NCBI RefSeq assembly: GCF_001224225.1
Contig: NZ_CUEE01000007.1
Coordinates: 1 to 64,000, forward strand
Length of the DNA: 64,000 nt
Origin: Staphylococcus borealis
GTDB lineage: Bacteria > Bacillota > Bacilli > Staphylococcales > Staphylococcaceae
Direction: 5' to 3'
Shown piece by piece: positions 30,821 through 40,562 of the stretch; the stretch's first letter is position 1; each line of letters starts with the position of its first letter. The notes beneath the pieces are model-generated. The model had not been told where the DNA came from and did no database searches. It saw only the letters and a program-made list of their open reading frames with translations. Made by a program: the position numbers and the translations under genes.

Positions 30821-31321
30821 ATGTTAAGTAAAGACTTGTTAGAAGCACTTAATGATCAAATGAACCATGAATATTTCGCAGCGCATGCTTATATGGCAAT
30901 GGCAGCTTATTGTGATGACGCTTCATATGAAGGTTTCGCTAATTTCTACATTCAACAAGCTAAAGAAGAACGTTTCCACGGTAAAAAAATCTATGATTAC
31001 ATTAATGACCGCGGTGAACACGCTGAATTCAAATCAATTCCAGCACCTAAAACTGAATTCAAATCAATCCTTGAAACATTTAAAGATGGATTAGCACAAG
31101 AACAAGACGTAACACGTCGTTTCTATAATTTATCTGAAATTGCTCAAAAAGATAAAGACTATGCTACTATTTCATTCTTAAACTGGTTCTTAGATGAACA
31201 AGTTGAAGAAGAAGCAACTTTTGAAACACACATTGATTATTTAAATCGTATTGGCGACGACTGCAATACTTTATATTTATATGAAAAAGAATTAGCAGCA
31301 CGTTCATTTAATGAAGAATAA
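30821..31321 (+). CDS. ftnA: Ferritin
   Basis: A 166-residue bacterial non-haem ferritin that oxidises Fe2+ and stores it in a 24-subunit shell. The ferroxidase ligands appear in [10 protein letters not shown] (Glu17), [13 protein letters not shown] (Glu50, His53) and [22 protein letters not shown] is the ribosome site. It is controlled by the PerR box and promoter immediately upstream, and ends at a degenerate repeat (copy D). Confidence 0.96.
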   Translation: MLSKDLLEALNDQMNHEYFAAHAYMAMAAYCDDASYEGFANFYIQQAKEERFHGKKIYDYINDRGEHAEFKSIPAPKTEFKSILETFKDGLAQEQDVTRRFYNLSEIAQKDKDYATISFLNWFLDEQVEEEATFETHIDYLNRIGDDCNTLYLYEKELAARSFNEE

Positions 31322-31379
31322 TGCTTTCCTTATTAAATTCAGACACGATATAGATAAGACTATATCTGAATATAATCGA

Positions 31380-31535
31380 TAGTTGACTGTTACTGGAAAG
31401 GCAATTAACTCAAGCTTTTTCAGTTCTAGTCAATCTTGCATGCGGGCCCCAGCAAAGAGAATTTCATTAAGAAATTCTACAAGCTAAGCAAGCTGGGAGT
31501 GGAACACGAATTTTAAAAGAATTCTGTCCACTCCC
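31380..31535 (+). repeat. 150-bp structured intergenic repeat, copy D, degenerate with one STAR-like unit
   Basis: The 5' third is eroded; from GTTGACTGTTACTGGAAAGG the family is clear. The first hairpin is ACTGGAAA/TTTTCAGT, a paired variant of ACTGAGAA/TTCTCAGT. A STAR-like unit begins at GCGGGCCCCAGCAAAGAG (31443) and its outer arms CCCAGC/GCTGGG pair exactly. The closing hairpin ends AATTCTGTCCACTCCC. It follows ftnA, sense. Confidence 0.85.
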
Positions 31536-31618
31536 TTTTTTAGTTGTGCAACATTCTGGAAATGTTTTTATACTACTACTAAAATGAAAACATCTATACA
31601 TGAAAGGATGGTGTAAAT

Positions 31619-32170
31619 ATGGATAATGCTTTTATTGCATTGGACTTTGAAACAGCAAATGGTAAACGTACAAGTATCTGTTCTGTTGGTATGGTTAAAG
31701 TTGTCAATAATGAGATTGTTGAATCCTTTTACACTTTAGTCAATCCATTTGATTATTTCTCAAAGACGAATATAAATGTTCATGGTATTACACCTGAGGA
31801 TGTCAATAATGCGCCCAGTTTTGACTATGTATATCCCTATATGATGCAATTTATTGATAACTTACCTGTTGTTGCACATAATGCTGCCTTTGATATGAAT
31901 GTACTTCACCAAAGTTTAAAGCAATTAAATATTGAAACTCCGTCAATGATTTACTTTTGTTCGTATCAACTTGCTAAACGTACGATTGATGCATACCGCT
32001 ATGGTCTTAAACATTTAATGAATCATTATCAATTAGACTTTCACGGTCATCATGATGCGCTCAATGATGCCAAAGCATGTGCAATGATTACATTTAGATT
32101 ATTAAAGCATTATGATAATTTGCAAAGTATGCTCCAAATTTATGGTAAAAATTTAAAAGATAAAGGCTAA
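31619..32170 (+). CDS. DnaQ-like DEDDh 3'-5' exonuclease
   Basis: A 183-residue exonuclease of the RNase T/DNA polymerase III epsilon superfamily. Exo I is FIALDFETANG, Exo II VAHNAAFDMNVL and Exo III HHDALNDAKACA, with the DEDDh acidic residues and His present. It lacks other domains, so it is a free-standing nuclease rather than a polymerase proofreading module. The ATG follows GAAAGGATGGTG. It stands alone between ferritin and dinB. Confidence 0.85.
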   Translation: MDNAFIALDFETANGKRTSICSVGMVKVVNNEIVESFYTLVNPFDYFSKTNINVHGITPEDVNNAPSFDYVYPYMMQFIDNLPVVAHNAAFDMNVLHQSLKQLNIETPSMIYFCSYQLAKRTIDAYRYGLKHLMNHYQLDFHGHHDALNDAKACAMITFRLLKHYDNLQSMLQIYGKNLKDKG

Positions 32171-32231
32171 CGCATGATGTGAAATGTATTTTGATAAGCA
32201 AAGTACATTTTATCGGCATTGACCTTTATCT

Positions 32232-33302
32232 TTAAATAAAATCATAGATTGTCATATTTTTATATGTTGATTGTTCTAAATTCCCTACTGTGACACCAAT
32301 TAATCTTATTGGAATATCGGGATCCTTTAATTCGTTATATAAATCATAGGCAACATTGTATATATCAATATCACTATTAACCGGCTCTCTTAAGCTCCTT
32401 TGTTTTGAAAATGTTTCATACTGATATGTTTTTAATTTAACTGTTACAGTGCTACCTGATTTTTGCAATTTAGTTAAACGTTCTGCTGTTTTTCCAGATA
32501 GTTCCCATATCTTCTGCAATATGACTTCATCATCATTGACATCAGTTGAAAACGTGCGTTCAGTTCCCACGGATTTACGCACTCTTTTCGCTTTCACTTC
32601 ACTATGATCAATACCTCTGGCTTTCTGATATAAGCCACGACCTCTTTTTCCAAACCAACGTATTAAGTCAAATTCTGTTTTGTCATATAAATCTTTCCCT
32701 GTGTAGATATCATGATGATGCATTACTTTTTTCGAGGCTTTGCCCACACCTGGAAAGTCGCCAATATCTAAATTCATTAAAATATCATTTACATTATTAT
32801 AATCAATGACCATCATGCCATTCGGTTTGTTCATACCACTTGCTAATTTTGCTAAGAATTTATTATACGAAACACCTGCAGATGATGTTAAACCCGTTTG
32901 TTCAAAAATATCACGACGAATAAAACTTGCAATTTTTGATGCCGGTAAGTCAGATCTGACTAAATGTGTAATATCTAAATATGCTTCGTCGAGTGACATT
33001 GGCTCAACGATATCTGTGTAACTTTTAAATATAGACATAATAATAGCAGAAGCTTCTCTATAGGCATCAAACCTTGCGCTGACATAATAACCATTGGGGC
33101 ATAATTTATGGGCTTGAGACATTGGCATTGCAGAATGAACACCATATTTTCGCGCTTCATATGATGCAGTAGAAACCACGCCGCGTGTACTCGCCTTCCC
33201 ACCAACGATCACTGGTTTCCCTTTTAATTTAGGATTATCTCGCATTTCTACTTGCGCAAAAAAGTAATCCATATCTATATGTATAATTCTTCTTTCAGCC
33301 AT
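32232..33302 (-). CDS. dinB: DNA polymerase IV (Y family)
   Basis: A 356-residue translesion DNA polymerase lacking proofreading. The catalytic acidic residues are in [13 protein letters not shown] (near residue 8-12) and [10 protein letters not shown] (near 104). [15 protein letters not shown] and the Hh[12 protein letters not shown] are typical, with a little-finger domain at the C-terminal end. The ATG follows GAGGTGAGACA. In many Firmicutes dinB is LexA-controlled; I did not see a convincing LexA box upstream of this copy. Confidence 0.94.
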   Translation of the reverse strand: MAERRIIHIDMDYFFAQVEMRDNPKLKGKPVIVGGKASTRGVVSTASYEARKYGVHSAMPMSQAHKLCPNGYYVSARFDAYREASAIIMSIFKSYTDIVEPMSLDEAYLDITHLVRSDLPASKIASFIRRDIFEQTGLTSSAGVSYNKFLAKLASGMNKPNGMMVIDYNNVNDILMNLDIGDFPGVGKASKKVMHHHDIYTGKDLYDKTEFDLIRWFGKRGRGLYQKARGIDHSEVKAKRVRKSVGTERTFSTDVNDDEVILQKIWELSGKTAERLTKLQKSGSTVTVKLKTYQYETFSKQRSLREPVNSDIDIYNVAYDLYNELKDPDIPIRLIGVTVGNLEQSTYKNMTIYDFI

Positions 33303-33320
33303 TGTCTCACCTCTTTAAAA

Positions 33321-33400
33321 AATAAGCCTCAACGTAATTATAATGTGAAATCCTTCAAAACTCATGAAATGTGCACATATATAATCATATTGAGACTTAT
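33321..33400 (-). terminator. Imperfect hairpin between dinB and the DUF3267 gene
   Basis: AATAAGCCTCAA and TAATTATA pair with TATATAAT and TTGAGACTTATT across a 30-nt interior, with several mismatches. It lies just past the stop of the DUF3267 gene on minus and may end that transcript. Confidence 0.45.
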
Positions 33401-33403
33401 GAT

Positions 33404-33952
33404 TTATTCAAACTCATTATTAACTTGTATAGGACGCTGATAATACATAATTAATCCTTCATCGGATGGATGAATGTACTCAAATTTATTCGTAAACGTA
33501 ATACCTACTAAATATAAATCTATTAGACAATACCCGAAATGAATACTTAACATGATGATAATTGAAGAGTACGTATAATAACTAAATATCAACATTAATA
33601 GACCAGTAATGATGACCATTGGAGCTAACATAATTGTGCAAAATTGCCATTTGTTAAAACATTTTTTTGAAATATGTACTAATAGAAATCCTTTTTTATA
33701 TTTTAATTTAGGCTGTTCACCCTTTGAAAAAATAAAAAACGAAAGTCTGTGAATCAATTCATGTAATCCTAAAATAACGACAAAACCTAAAAATCCGTAG
33801 AGTAAATTAGCTAAAAAAGTTTGCTCATGTATAGTTGTAAACATAAACGCCCACTTGTATGTAAACAATATCATAAATAAAACCACGACCAATTGGGTTG
33901 TAATAAACTTAGGTAAATTGATTCGACTAGGCGAAAAATCAAATTTTTGCAC
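33404..33952 (-). CDS. DUF3267 putative membrane metalloprotease
   Basis: A 182-residue protein with four hydrophobic segments. LHELIHRLSFF in the second segment carries HExxH (His-Glu-Leu-Ile-His), the zincin metal motif, near residue 73. DUF3267 proteins are grouped with site-2 type metalloproteases, but substrate and activity are unknown. I start at GTG 33952 (MQKFDFSPSRI), 8 bp after GGAGGTC; a TTG at 33967 would overlap that site. It stands alone. Confidence 0.75.
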   Translation of the reverse strand: MQKFDFSPSRINLPKFITTQLVVVLFMILFTYKWAFMFTTIHEQTFLANLLYGFLGFVVILGLHELIHRLSFFIFSKGEQPKLKYKKGFLLVHISKKCFNKWQFCTIMLAPMVIITGLLMLIFSYYTYSSIIIMLSIHFGYCLIDLYLVGITFTNKFEYIHPSDEGLIMYYQRPIQVNNEFE

Positions 33953-34081
33953 AAAAATGACCTCCAATCTTTCTTAATTTCAACCATAGTATACACAGTC
34001 TATATCGAGAAAAAAACCTTTTCTATAAGATTTAATGCGCTGTAATCATTTCTTAATATTCGTATTATGAAATATCACGTA

Positions 34082-35443
34082 TCATTTTCTTTCAAACAAT
34101 GCTACTGTTTCTACATGTGTTGTTTGTGGGAACATGTCGACCGGTGTAATTTCTTTCAGCTCATATTGTGTGTCTAAAATTTGTGCATCCCTTTGTTGTG
34201 TTGAAGGGTTACACGAAATATACACAATACGTTTAGGATTAAGTTTCAGTAAAGTTTGTAAGAAGGTTTCATCACAGCCTTTACGCGGTGGGTCTACCAT
34301 TACAACATCCGGTCTGATACCTTGTTGTTTCCATTTTATAATGACCTCTTCAGCTTTACCACAGACAAAAGTTGTATTTTCAAACCCATTTAAAGTCGCA
34401 TTTTGCTGTGCATCCTTAATCGCAGATGGCACAACTTCAACACCATACACATGTTTAGCTACTGGTGCCATGTATAGACCTATCGTACCAATACCACAGT
34501 ATGTATCGAGTACTGTTTCTTCTCCTGTTAACTGCGCATACTCTATTGCTTTTTGATATAATTTCTCAGTTTGAGATGAATTAATTTGGTAAAATGATTG
34601 ATCACTAATCTTAAATGTTGTATCGCTAAGTTGATCTACAATTTTGTCTTTACCATATAGTGTTATCGATTGTTGACCCATAATAACATTAGAATGGCTG
34701 TTATTAATGTTTTGCTTAATACTCGTAATGTTAGGAAATGTTTGTTTTAACTTTTCCACTAGAATTGAAGCGTCTCTAAAATGTTTTCCATTGGTTACAA
34801 AGATAACCATCATTTCATCGGTATAATAGCCTGTGCGAATAACTAGATGTCTTAACAATCCACTTTTAGTACGTTCATTATAGATACTGATATGATATTC
34901 TTTAATCCATTGTTTAACGTGATTCATAATATCTTGATGTATACCATCTTGGATTAAACAACTATCCATATCAATAATATCGTGACTTCGTTGTCGATAA
35001 TATCCCATGACTGCTTGTCCATTTTTATCGGTACCAATAGGCAGCTGTGATTTGTTTCTATAATGCCATGGATTATCCATTCCAACAGTTTTATGAATGG
35101 TTGTATCGGTAAATTGTGCTTTTCTATGGAAGAGATTAATCACTTGTGATTGTTTCATTGCCAATTGTGCTTCATAAGTCATATGTTGTAATTGACAACC
35201 ACCGCACTTCCAATAATATTTGCATGGTGGTTCAACGCGATGCTCACTCGGTTTCACAACTTGAAGTAGTTTGCCTATCGCAAAATTTTTCTTTACTTTG
35301 ATAATTTTGTATTCTATTTCTTCTCCAATTAACGCATTTGGCACAAAAATTGGGTAACGATCGATTTTGATAACACCATGCCCTTCGTGCGTTAAATCAA
35401 CAACATTACCATGGTTAATTGCATTTTTACTTATTGTTTCCAT
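34082..35443 (-). CDS. rlmCD: 23S rRNA m5U methyltransferase (RlmCD/RumA family)
   Basis: A 453-residue TrmA/RumA-type RNA methyltransferase that makes 5-methyluridine in 23S rRNA. It has an N-terminal TRAM domain (about 1-65), the [4Fe-4S] cysteines in CKYYWKCGGCQLQH, a SAM domain (LDTYCGIGTIGL) and the catalytic cysteine in YISCNPSTQQRD. In B. subtilis the homologue modifies both U747 and U1939. The ATG at 35443 follows GGGGTGAAATA; residues before it are spurious. It is transcribed alone, past the dagK terminator. Confidence 0.9.
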   Translation of the reverse strand: METISKNAINHGNVVDLTHEGHGVIKIDRYPIFVPNALIGEEIEYKIIKVKKNFAIGKLLQVVKPSEHRVEPPCKYYWKCGGCQLQHMTYEAQLAMKQSQVINLFHRKAQFTDTTIHKTVGMDNPWHYRNKSQLPIGTDKNGQAVMGYYRQRSHDIIDMDSCLIQDGIHQDIMNHVKQWIKEYHISIYNERTKSGLLRHLVIRTGYYTDEMMVIFVTNGKHFRDASILVEKLKQTFPNITSIKQNINNSHSNVIMGQQSITLYGKDKIVDQLSDTTFKISDQSFYQINSSQTEKLYQKAIEYAQLTGEETVLDTYCGIGTIGLYMAPVAKHVYGVEVVPSAIKDAQQNATLNGFENTTFVCGKAEEVIIKWKQQGIRPDVVMVDPPRKGCDETFLQTLLKLNPKRIVYISCNPSTQQRDAQILDTQYELKEITPVDMFPQTTHVETVALFERK

Positions 35444-35462
35444 TATTTCACCCCACATAAAA

Positions 35463-35532
35463 AGAGGTTGGAGTAGTTTAACCTAGGTTTGTTTTTCATA
35501 CCCAAGACATTAAAACTATTGCTCAACCTCTT
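35463..35532 (-). terminator. Terminator of dagK
   Basis: AGAGGTTGGAGTAGTTT and AAACTATTGCTCAACCTCT pair over 17 bp with one mismatch, closing a 33-nt loop, then a T-rich tail on minus. Confidence 0.75.
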
Positions 35533-35544
35533 CAACTGTATAAA

Positions 35545-36537
35545 TTACTCTGATATTTCATTATTTCTTATAATCTCTTCATTTGATGGTTTTTCTTCAA
35601 TGATACCATCTTCAACTTGCTGATCTTCAGTTAACTCCTCGTTGTATATATCCTTTGGTGTGCATACTTCGATATGACGCTTTAAATTCAAGAAATTGGC
35701 TGGTAATTTACCGCCATATTCACCATCTACATTCAATTGCATTTCTGTAAATGATGAAATATTAATAGATGTTGCCTTTTCATAGATGACTTTTGGATGT
35801 TTGATGTGTTCTCCACGAGACGCTAATGTCATGATATGTCCTAATTCAGCCAAGTTAGCCTTTTCAACAATAATCAATGTAAAATGACCATCGTCTAATT
35901 TCGCGTCTGGAACTAATTTCTCAAATCCCGCCATAGAGTTTGTAAGTCCTAATAAGAATAATAATGCTTCACCTTGAAAGACTTGATTATCATATTCTAT
36001 TCTTAAATCTACCGCTTTCATTTGAGGTAACATTTCAAAACCTTTGATGTAATACGCGAAAGGACCCACGATAGACTTTAAGCGACTTGGCGTTTCATAG
36101 GACACTTGCGTTAATTGTCCGCCGGCTGCTAAATTGATAAAGTAGCGGTTATTCATCTTACCAATATCAACTTTCGTTGTATGATTATCAATGATGACAT
36201 CAACCGCCCCCATAATATCGCTTGGTAGATGTAAGGCTCTACCGAAATCATTCACCGTCCCCATAGGAATAATGCCTAATTTTGGGCGATTAGGTTGCTC
36301 CGCGATACCATTTACCACTTCATTAAGCGTGCCATCTCCACCAGCAGCTATGATAATATCATAATCTCTTTTAAGTGCACGTTCCGCTTCAAGTGTTGCG
36401 TCTCCTTCACGCTCTGTTGCATAAGCACTTGTTTCGTAACCGGCACGTTCTAATTTTATTAAAACATCTGGTAAAGTTCTTTTGAAGAGTTCCTTTCCAG
36501 AAGTTGGATTATAAATGATTCTTGCACGTTTTCTCAT
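35545..36537 (-). CDS. dagK: Diacylglycerol kinase DgkB
   Basis: A 330-residue soluble diacylglycerol kinase that phosphorylates the diacylglycerol left by lipoteichoic acid synthesis back to phosphatidate. The nucleotide motif AAGGDGTLNEVVNG is near residue 66, and GIIPMGTVNDFGRAL and DNHTTKVDIGKMNNRYFIN follow. The last 25 residues (acidic EELTEDQQVEDG...EEKPSNEEII) are extra and probably disordered. The start follows GAGGGATAATTT. It is separate from gatB. Confidence 0.93.
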   Translation of the reverse strand: MRKRARIIYNPTSGKELFKRTLPDVLIKLERAGYETSAYATEREGDATLEAERALKRDYDIIIAAGGDGTLNEVVNGIAEQPNRPKLGIIPMGTVNDFGRALHLPSDIMGAVDVIIDNHTTKVDIGKMNNRYFINLAAGGQLTQVSYETPSRLKSIVGPFAYYIKGFEMLPQMKAVDLRIEYDNQVFQGEALLFLLGLTNSMAGFEKLVPDAKLDDGHFTLIIVEKANLAELGHIMTLASRGEHIKHPKVIYEKATSINISSFTEMQLNVDGEYGGKLPANFLNLKRHIEVCTPKDIYNEELTEDQQVEDGIIEEKPSNEEIIRNNEISE

Positions 36538-36710
36538 AAATTATCCCTCATCTTTTTATACATATTCTTATATTAAATGATTTATAAGAGAGTTGGAAGT
36601 ATTTAAATCAATAAACTTTAAAATACATCCTCTATATTTTCAGTCATATAGTGATTGTAAATCTTATATTACACCGGGTGCTAGCGCTTAAAATGTACCA
36701 AAATTAAAAA

Positions 36711-36858
36711 GGAGCGGGACAGAATTCTTTTGAATTCGTCGTCCCACCCCCGCAAGGATGACTAGAACTGAGAAAAGCTTGATTTAAGCGCCTTCTCAGT
36801 TCAGTCAGCTACTGCGAATTTGCAAAATAGCATTATTATATTATTTTTTCCCAGACTG
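36711..36858 (-). repeat. 150-bp structured intergenic repeat, copy E
   Basis: It reads in reverse complement, ending CCCAGACTG. It lies 40 bp downstream of gatB and in gatB's orientation. The closing hairpin pairs GGTGGGAC with GTCCCGC through a G-T wobble, between the C-G pair of copy A and the T-A pair of copy B. The rest of 36538-36710 shows nothing I can support. Confidence 0.9.
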
Positions 36859-36897
36859 TTAATTAATCATTGAATGACATACAAATGCATCATTTAA

Positions 36898-38325
36898 TTA
36901 GCGTTTATCTAATTCTTGTTTTAAAATTTGGTTTACTTTTTGAGGGTTAGCTTGGCCTTTAGATGCTTTCATAATTTGACCAACTAAGAAGCCCATCGCT
37001 TTGCCTTTACCATTTTTATAATCTTCAACTGATTGTGGATTATTGTCTAACGCCTCTGTAACAAATTGAGTTAAAGTAGCCTCATCAGAGATTTGTACTA
37101 AACCTTTGTCTTCCATAATTTGTTTAGCATCTCCACCATTTTCAGCTAACTCTGGGAAAACTTTTTTAGCGATTTTACTACTCATTGTACCGTCTTCAAT
37201 AAGTTTAATCATACCAGCAAGGTTTTCTGGCGTTAATTGAGTATCTTGTAACTCAACTTGATTTTTATTTAAATATTCATTAACGCCACCCATTAACCAG
37301 TTAGATGTTAATTTAACATCGGCACCTTGGTCTATAGCATCTTCAAAGAAATCTGACATTTCTTTAGTAAGTGTTAAGACGTGGGCATCGTATTCTGGTA
37401 ATCCTAAATCATTAACGTATTTCGCTTTACGTTCGTCTGGTAATTCAGGAATTGTTTCACGTACGCGTGCTTTCCATTCATCATCAACGTATAAAGGTAC
37501 GATATCAGGTTCAGGGAAGTAACGATAGTCATCTGAACCCTCTTTAACACGCATTAAGATTGTTTTGCCAGTTGATTCATCGAAACGTCGTGTCTCTTGT
37601 CCAATAGTACCACCGTTTAATAATTCTTCCTCTTGGCGTTTTTCTTCATATTCTAAACCTTTTCTTACATAGTTAAATGAGTTAAGGTTTTTCAATTCAG
37701 TTTTAGTACCGAATTCTTTTTGTCCATAAGGACGTAATGAAATGTTGGCATCACAACGTAATGAGCCTTCTTCCATTTTACAGTCAGATACGCCAGTGTA
37801 TTGGATGATTGAACGTAATTTTTCTAGGTAAGCATATGCTTCTTTTGGAGATCTGATATCCGGTTCAGAAACAATTTCGATTAATGGTGTACCTTGACGG
37901 TTTAAGTCAACTAATGAATAACCATCTTTATGTGTTGATTTACCAGCATCTTCTTCCATGTGAAGACGTGTGATTCCAATACGTTTTGTTTCACCATCTA
38001 CCTCGATATCAATATATCCATTTTGACCGATAGGTTGATCAAATTGAGAAATTTGATATGCCTTTGGATTGTCTGGATAGAAATAGTTTTTACGGTCAAA
38101 TTTAGAATTTGTCGCAATGTCCATATTTAAAGCCATTGATGCACGCATAGCCCAGTCTACAGCACGTCTATTAACGACTGGTAATACACCAGGATATGCT
38201 AAGTCAATAACATTTGTATTTGAGTTAGGTTCAGCTCCAAAATGTGCTGGTGATGGAGAGAACATTTTTGAGTCTGTTTTTAGCTCAACGTGAACTTCAA
38301 GTCCGATAACTGTTTCAAAATGCAT
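36898..38325 (-). CDS. gatB: Aspartyl/glutamyl-tRNA amidotransferase subunit B
   Basis: A 475-residue GatB kinase subunit that activates misacylated Glu-tRNA(Gln)/Asp-tRNA(Asn) for amidation. [15 protein letters not shown] is the N-terminal motif, [13 protein letters not shown] and [14 protein letters not shown] are conserved, and a tail/YqeY domain covers the last 150 residues. The ATG at 38325 (MHFETVIG) has AAGGAGTGG upstream; earlier in-frame residues are not needed. It is last of the gatCAB operon, followed by repeat copy E. Confidence 0.96.
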   Translation of the reverse strand: MHFETVIGLEVHVELKTDSKMFSPSPAHFGAEPNSNTNVIDLAYPGVLPVVNRRAVDWAMRASMALNMDIATNSKFDRKNYFYPDNPKAYQISQFDQPIGQNGYIDIEVDGETKRIGITRLHMEEDAGKSTHKDGYSLVDLNRQGTPLIEIVSEPDIRSPKEAYAYLEKLRSIIQYTGVSDCKMEEGSLRCDANISLRPYGQKEFGTKTELKNLNSFNYVRKGLEYEEKRQEEELLNGGTIGQETRRFDESTGKTILMRVKEGSDDYRYFPEPDIVPLYVDDEWKARVRETIPELPDERKAKYVNDLGLPEYDAHVLTLTKEMSDFFEDAIDQGADVKLTSNWLMGGVNEYLNKNQVELQDTQLTPENLAGMIKLIEDGTMSSKIAKKVFPELAENGGDAKQIMEDKGLVQISDEATLTQFVTEALDNNPQSVEDYKNGKGKAMGFLVGQIMKASKGQANPQKVNQILKQELDKR

Positions 38326-38337
38326 TATTTCCACTCC

Positions 38338-39795
38338 TTATAATTTTTCATATGCGTCATGTAAGTTGAATTGTGTTTCATATTGATATGCCACACGATA
38401 TAACGTCTTTTCATCAAAAGGTTTACCGATAAATTGTAAGCCGATTGGTCTACCGTTTGATTGCCCACAAGGAACAGAAATACCTGGTAAACCAGCTAAG
38501 TTAACAGGTGTAGTTAATAAGTCATTAGCATACATAGTTAAAGGATCATCAATTTCATCACCTAAGTTAAATGCAGTCGTTGGTGCTGTTGGTCCTACAA
38601 CTACGTCATAGTTTTCAAATACTTTATCAAAGTCATTTTTAATCAATGTTCTAACTTTTTGTGATTTTTTATAGTATGCATCATAATATCCAGAACTTAA
38701 CGCGAAAGTACCTAAGAAGATACGGCGTTTAACTTCAGCGCCAAAACCTTCAGATCTAGACATTTTATATAATTCTTCTAATGTTTGAGCTTCTTTAGAA
38801 TGGTAACCATAACGAATACCATCAAAGCGAGCTAAGTTTGCTGATGCTTCAGATGACGCAATAACATAATATGATGGAATACCATATTTAGTATTTGGAA
38901 GTGAAACTTCTTCAACTTCTGCACCTAAAGATTTAAGTGTCTCAACTGCATTCTTAACAGCTTCTTTAACATCTTCATTGATACCTTCACCTAAATACTC
39001 TTTTGGTAACGCTACTCTTAAACCTTTAATATCTTTACCAATATCTGATGTGAAGTCAACGTCTTCAACTGGTGCACTTGTAGAGTCATTTCTATCAACG
39101 CCAGAAATCGTTTCTAACACGATAGCGTTATCTTTAACATTACGTGTAATTGGTCCTATTTGATCTAGTGATGACGCAAATGCAACTAATCCGAAACGTG
39201 AAACACGTCCATAGGTTGGTTTCATTCCTACGACACCACAATATGCTGCTGGTTGACGAATTGAGCCACCAGTATCTGACCCTAAACTAAACGGTACTAA
39301 TCCCGCTGCAACTGCTGCTGCAGAACCACCAGATGAACCACCTGGTACAGCTTTATGATCGAATGGATTAACTGTTTGTTTAAAGTATGATGTTTCTGTA
39401 GAACCACCCATAGCAAACTCATCCATGTTAAGTTTACCGATTAAAATAGCATTTTCATCATGTAATTTATTCATTACAGTTGATTCATAAATAGGAACAA
39501 ATCCTTCTAACATTTTACTTGCACATGTTGTTTCCACGTCTTTAGTAATAATGTTGTCTTTGATTCCCATTGGAATACCAAACAATTTACCTTCCATTTG
39601 GCCTTTTGCTTGTAATTCATCTAATTCTTTAGCTTTTTTAATTGCATTATCTTTATCTAATGCTAAAAATGATTTAATTGTAGGATCCGTTTCTTCAATT
39701 GCATCATAGATGTCTTTGACAACTTCTGAAGGCTTAATCTCATTGTTTTTAATCATTTCTGATAATTTTTCAACTGATTCATAACGAATACTCAT
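38338..39795 (-). CDS. gatA: Aspartyl/glutamyl-tRNA amidotransferase subunit A
   Basis: A 485-residue amidase-signature enzyme that releases ammonia from glutamine for tRNA amidation. The Ser-cisSer-Lys triad is visible as Lys in IPMGIKDNI, and Ser residues in [16 protein letters not shown] and [15 protein letters not shown]. The ATG at 39795 ([10 protein letters not shown]) follows GAGGAGGAAGC, which lies in the end of gatC, 1 bp after its stop. Confidence 0.96.
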   Translation of the reverse strand: MSIRYESVEKLSEMIKNNEIKPSEVVKDIYDAIEETDPTIKSFLALDKDNAIKKAKELDELQAKGQMEGKLFGIPMGIKDNIITKDVETTCASKMLEGFVPIYESTVMNKLHDENAILIGKLNMDEFAMGGSTETSYFKQTVNPFDHKAVPGGSSGGSAAAVAAGLVPFSLGSDTGGSIRQPAAYCGVVGMKPTYGRVSRFGLVAFASSLDQIGPITRNVKDNAIVLETISGVDRNDSTSAPVEDVDFTSDIGKDIKGLRVALPKEYLGEGINEDVKEAVKNAVETLKSLGAEVEEVSLPNTKYGIPSYYVIASSEASANLARFDGIRYGYHSKEAQTLEELYKMSRSEGFGAEVKRRIFLGTFALSSGYYDAYYKKSQKVRTLIKNDFDKVFENYDVVVGPTAPTTAFNLGDEIDDPLTMYANDLLTTPVNLAGLPGISVPCGQSNGRPIGLQFIGKPFDEKTLYRVAYQYETQFNLHDAYEKL

Positions 39796-39796
39796 C

Positions 39797-40099
39797 TTAA
39801 GCTTCCTCCTCATTCATGATAGCTGGTACTTTGAATTGACCATTTTCTGTCTCTTTAGCATTTTTTAATGCAAGTTCTTGAGGAATGCCCTCGATTGCTT
39901 CATCATCACGTAACACATTTTGTAAATCTAATACGTGATACGTTGGTTCAATACCTTCTGTATCTGCTGTATCATTTTGCTTAGCAAAATCTAAGATACT
40001 TTCAAGTGTATTAGCCATTTCTTCAGTTTCTTCTTCAGAAATTTGAAGTCTTGCTAAATGTGCTATATGTTCAACCTCTTCGCGTGTAACTTTAGTCAT
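39797..40099 (-). CDS. gatC: Aspartyl/glutamyl-tRNA amidotransferase subunit C
   Basis: A 100-residue GatC that stabilises the GatA-GatB complex. [21 protein letters not shown] and the downstream [24 protein letters not shown] are diagnostic. First gene of the operon; the ATG follows GGAGGCTTTTAATAA. Confidence 0.95.
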   Translation of the reverse strand: MTKVTREEVEHIAHLARLQISEEETEEMANTLESILDFAKQNDTADTEGIEPTYHVLDLQNVLRDDEAIEGIPQELALKNAKETENGQFKVPAIMNEEEA

Positions 40100-40562
40100 T
40101 TATTAAAAGCCTCCTTATTACTCATTCATCATAAAATTGTATCAAATTTTCACCTAAAAATCTAAATATTTATTGAATCAACACAACGGTAAAGCATTGT
40201 GAATGGTTAATTGATAGAAAAAAAGATCTTTTTGCACCACAATTGATGTAACTCAATTATAATTTTTGACATATATGTGGTCTATAATTTGCATTTAAGG
40301 ACATTAAACATTTAAATATTCACATCACACACAATAAGATTGTTAAATTTCACTTTTTAAAAACCCTTTATTATTAAGTGTTTAAAGTGTTTTTCTTTTT
40401 AAAAATAAAAATTAACACTTCTCTAAACCATTCATCACATTGTATAATATTACATGTAACTAAATTAATTAAAAAGGTTGCATACATATGTATTTAAAAT
40501 TTATCAAAGTTTATTAAACATCTATGTATCTACTTCGTTAAAATCAAAGGGGGTATTTCTAT
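40100..40562. other. Long intergenic region between gatC and putP
   Basis: A 463-bp AT-rich stretch with no conserved gene. It contains a TATAAT at 40443-40448 on plus as a likely putP -10, with no good -35. At 40488-40517 a nine-codon ORF (MYLKFIKVY, stop) is preceded by AAAAAGG and ends 45 bp before putP. The putP ribosome site AAAGGGGG is at 40547-40554. No riboswitch or other RNA was recognised. Confidence 0.5.

Noticed and set aside
34134-34556. 140-codon open frame on plus opposite rlmCD
   Set aside because: It is antisense to a well-supported methyltransferase with intact motifs and shows no ribosome site or family resemblance. The same applies to other antisense frames opposite gatA, ligA and murT.
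40267-40300. TTGACA close to TATAAT in the gatC-putP gap as a promoter
   Set aside because: The two hexamers are only 11 bp apart, too close for a sigma-A promoter, and no gene follows at the right distance.
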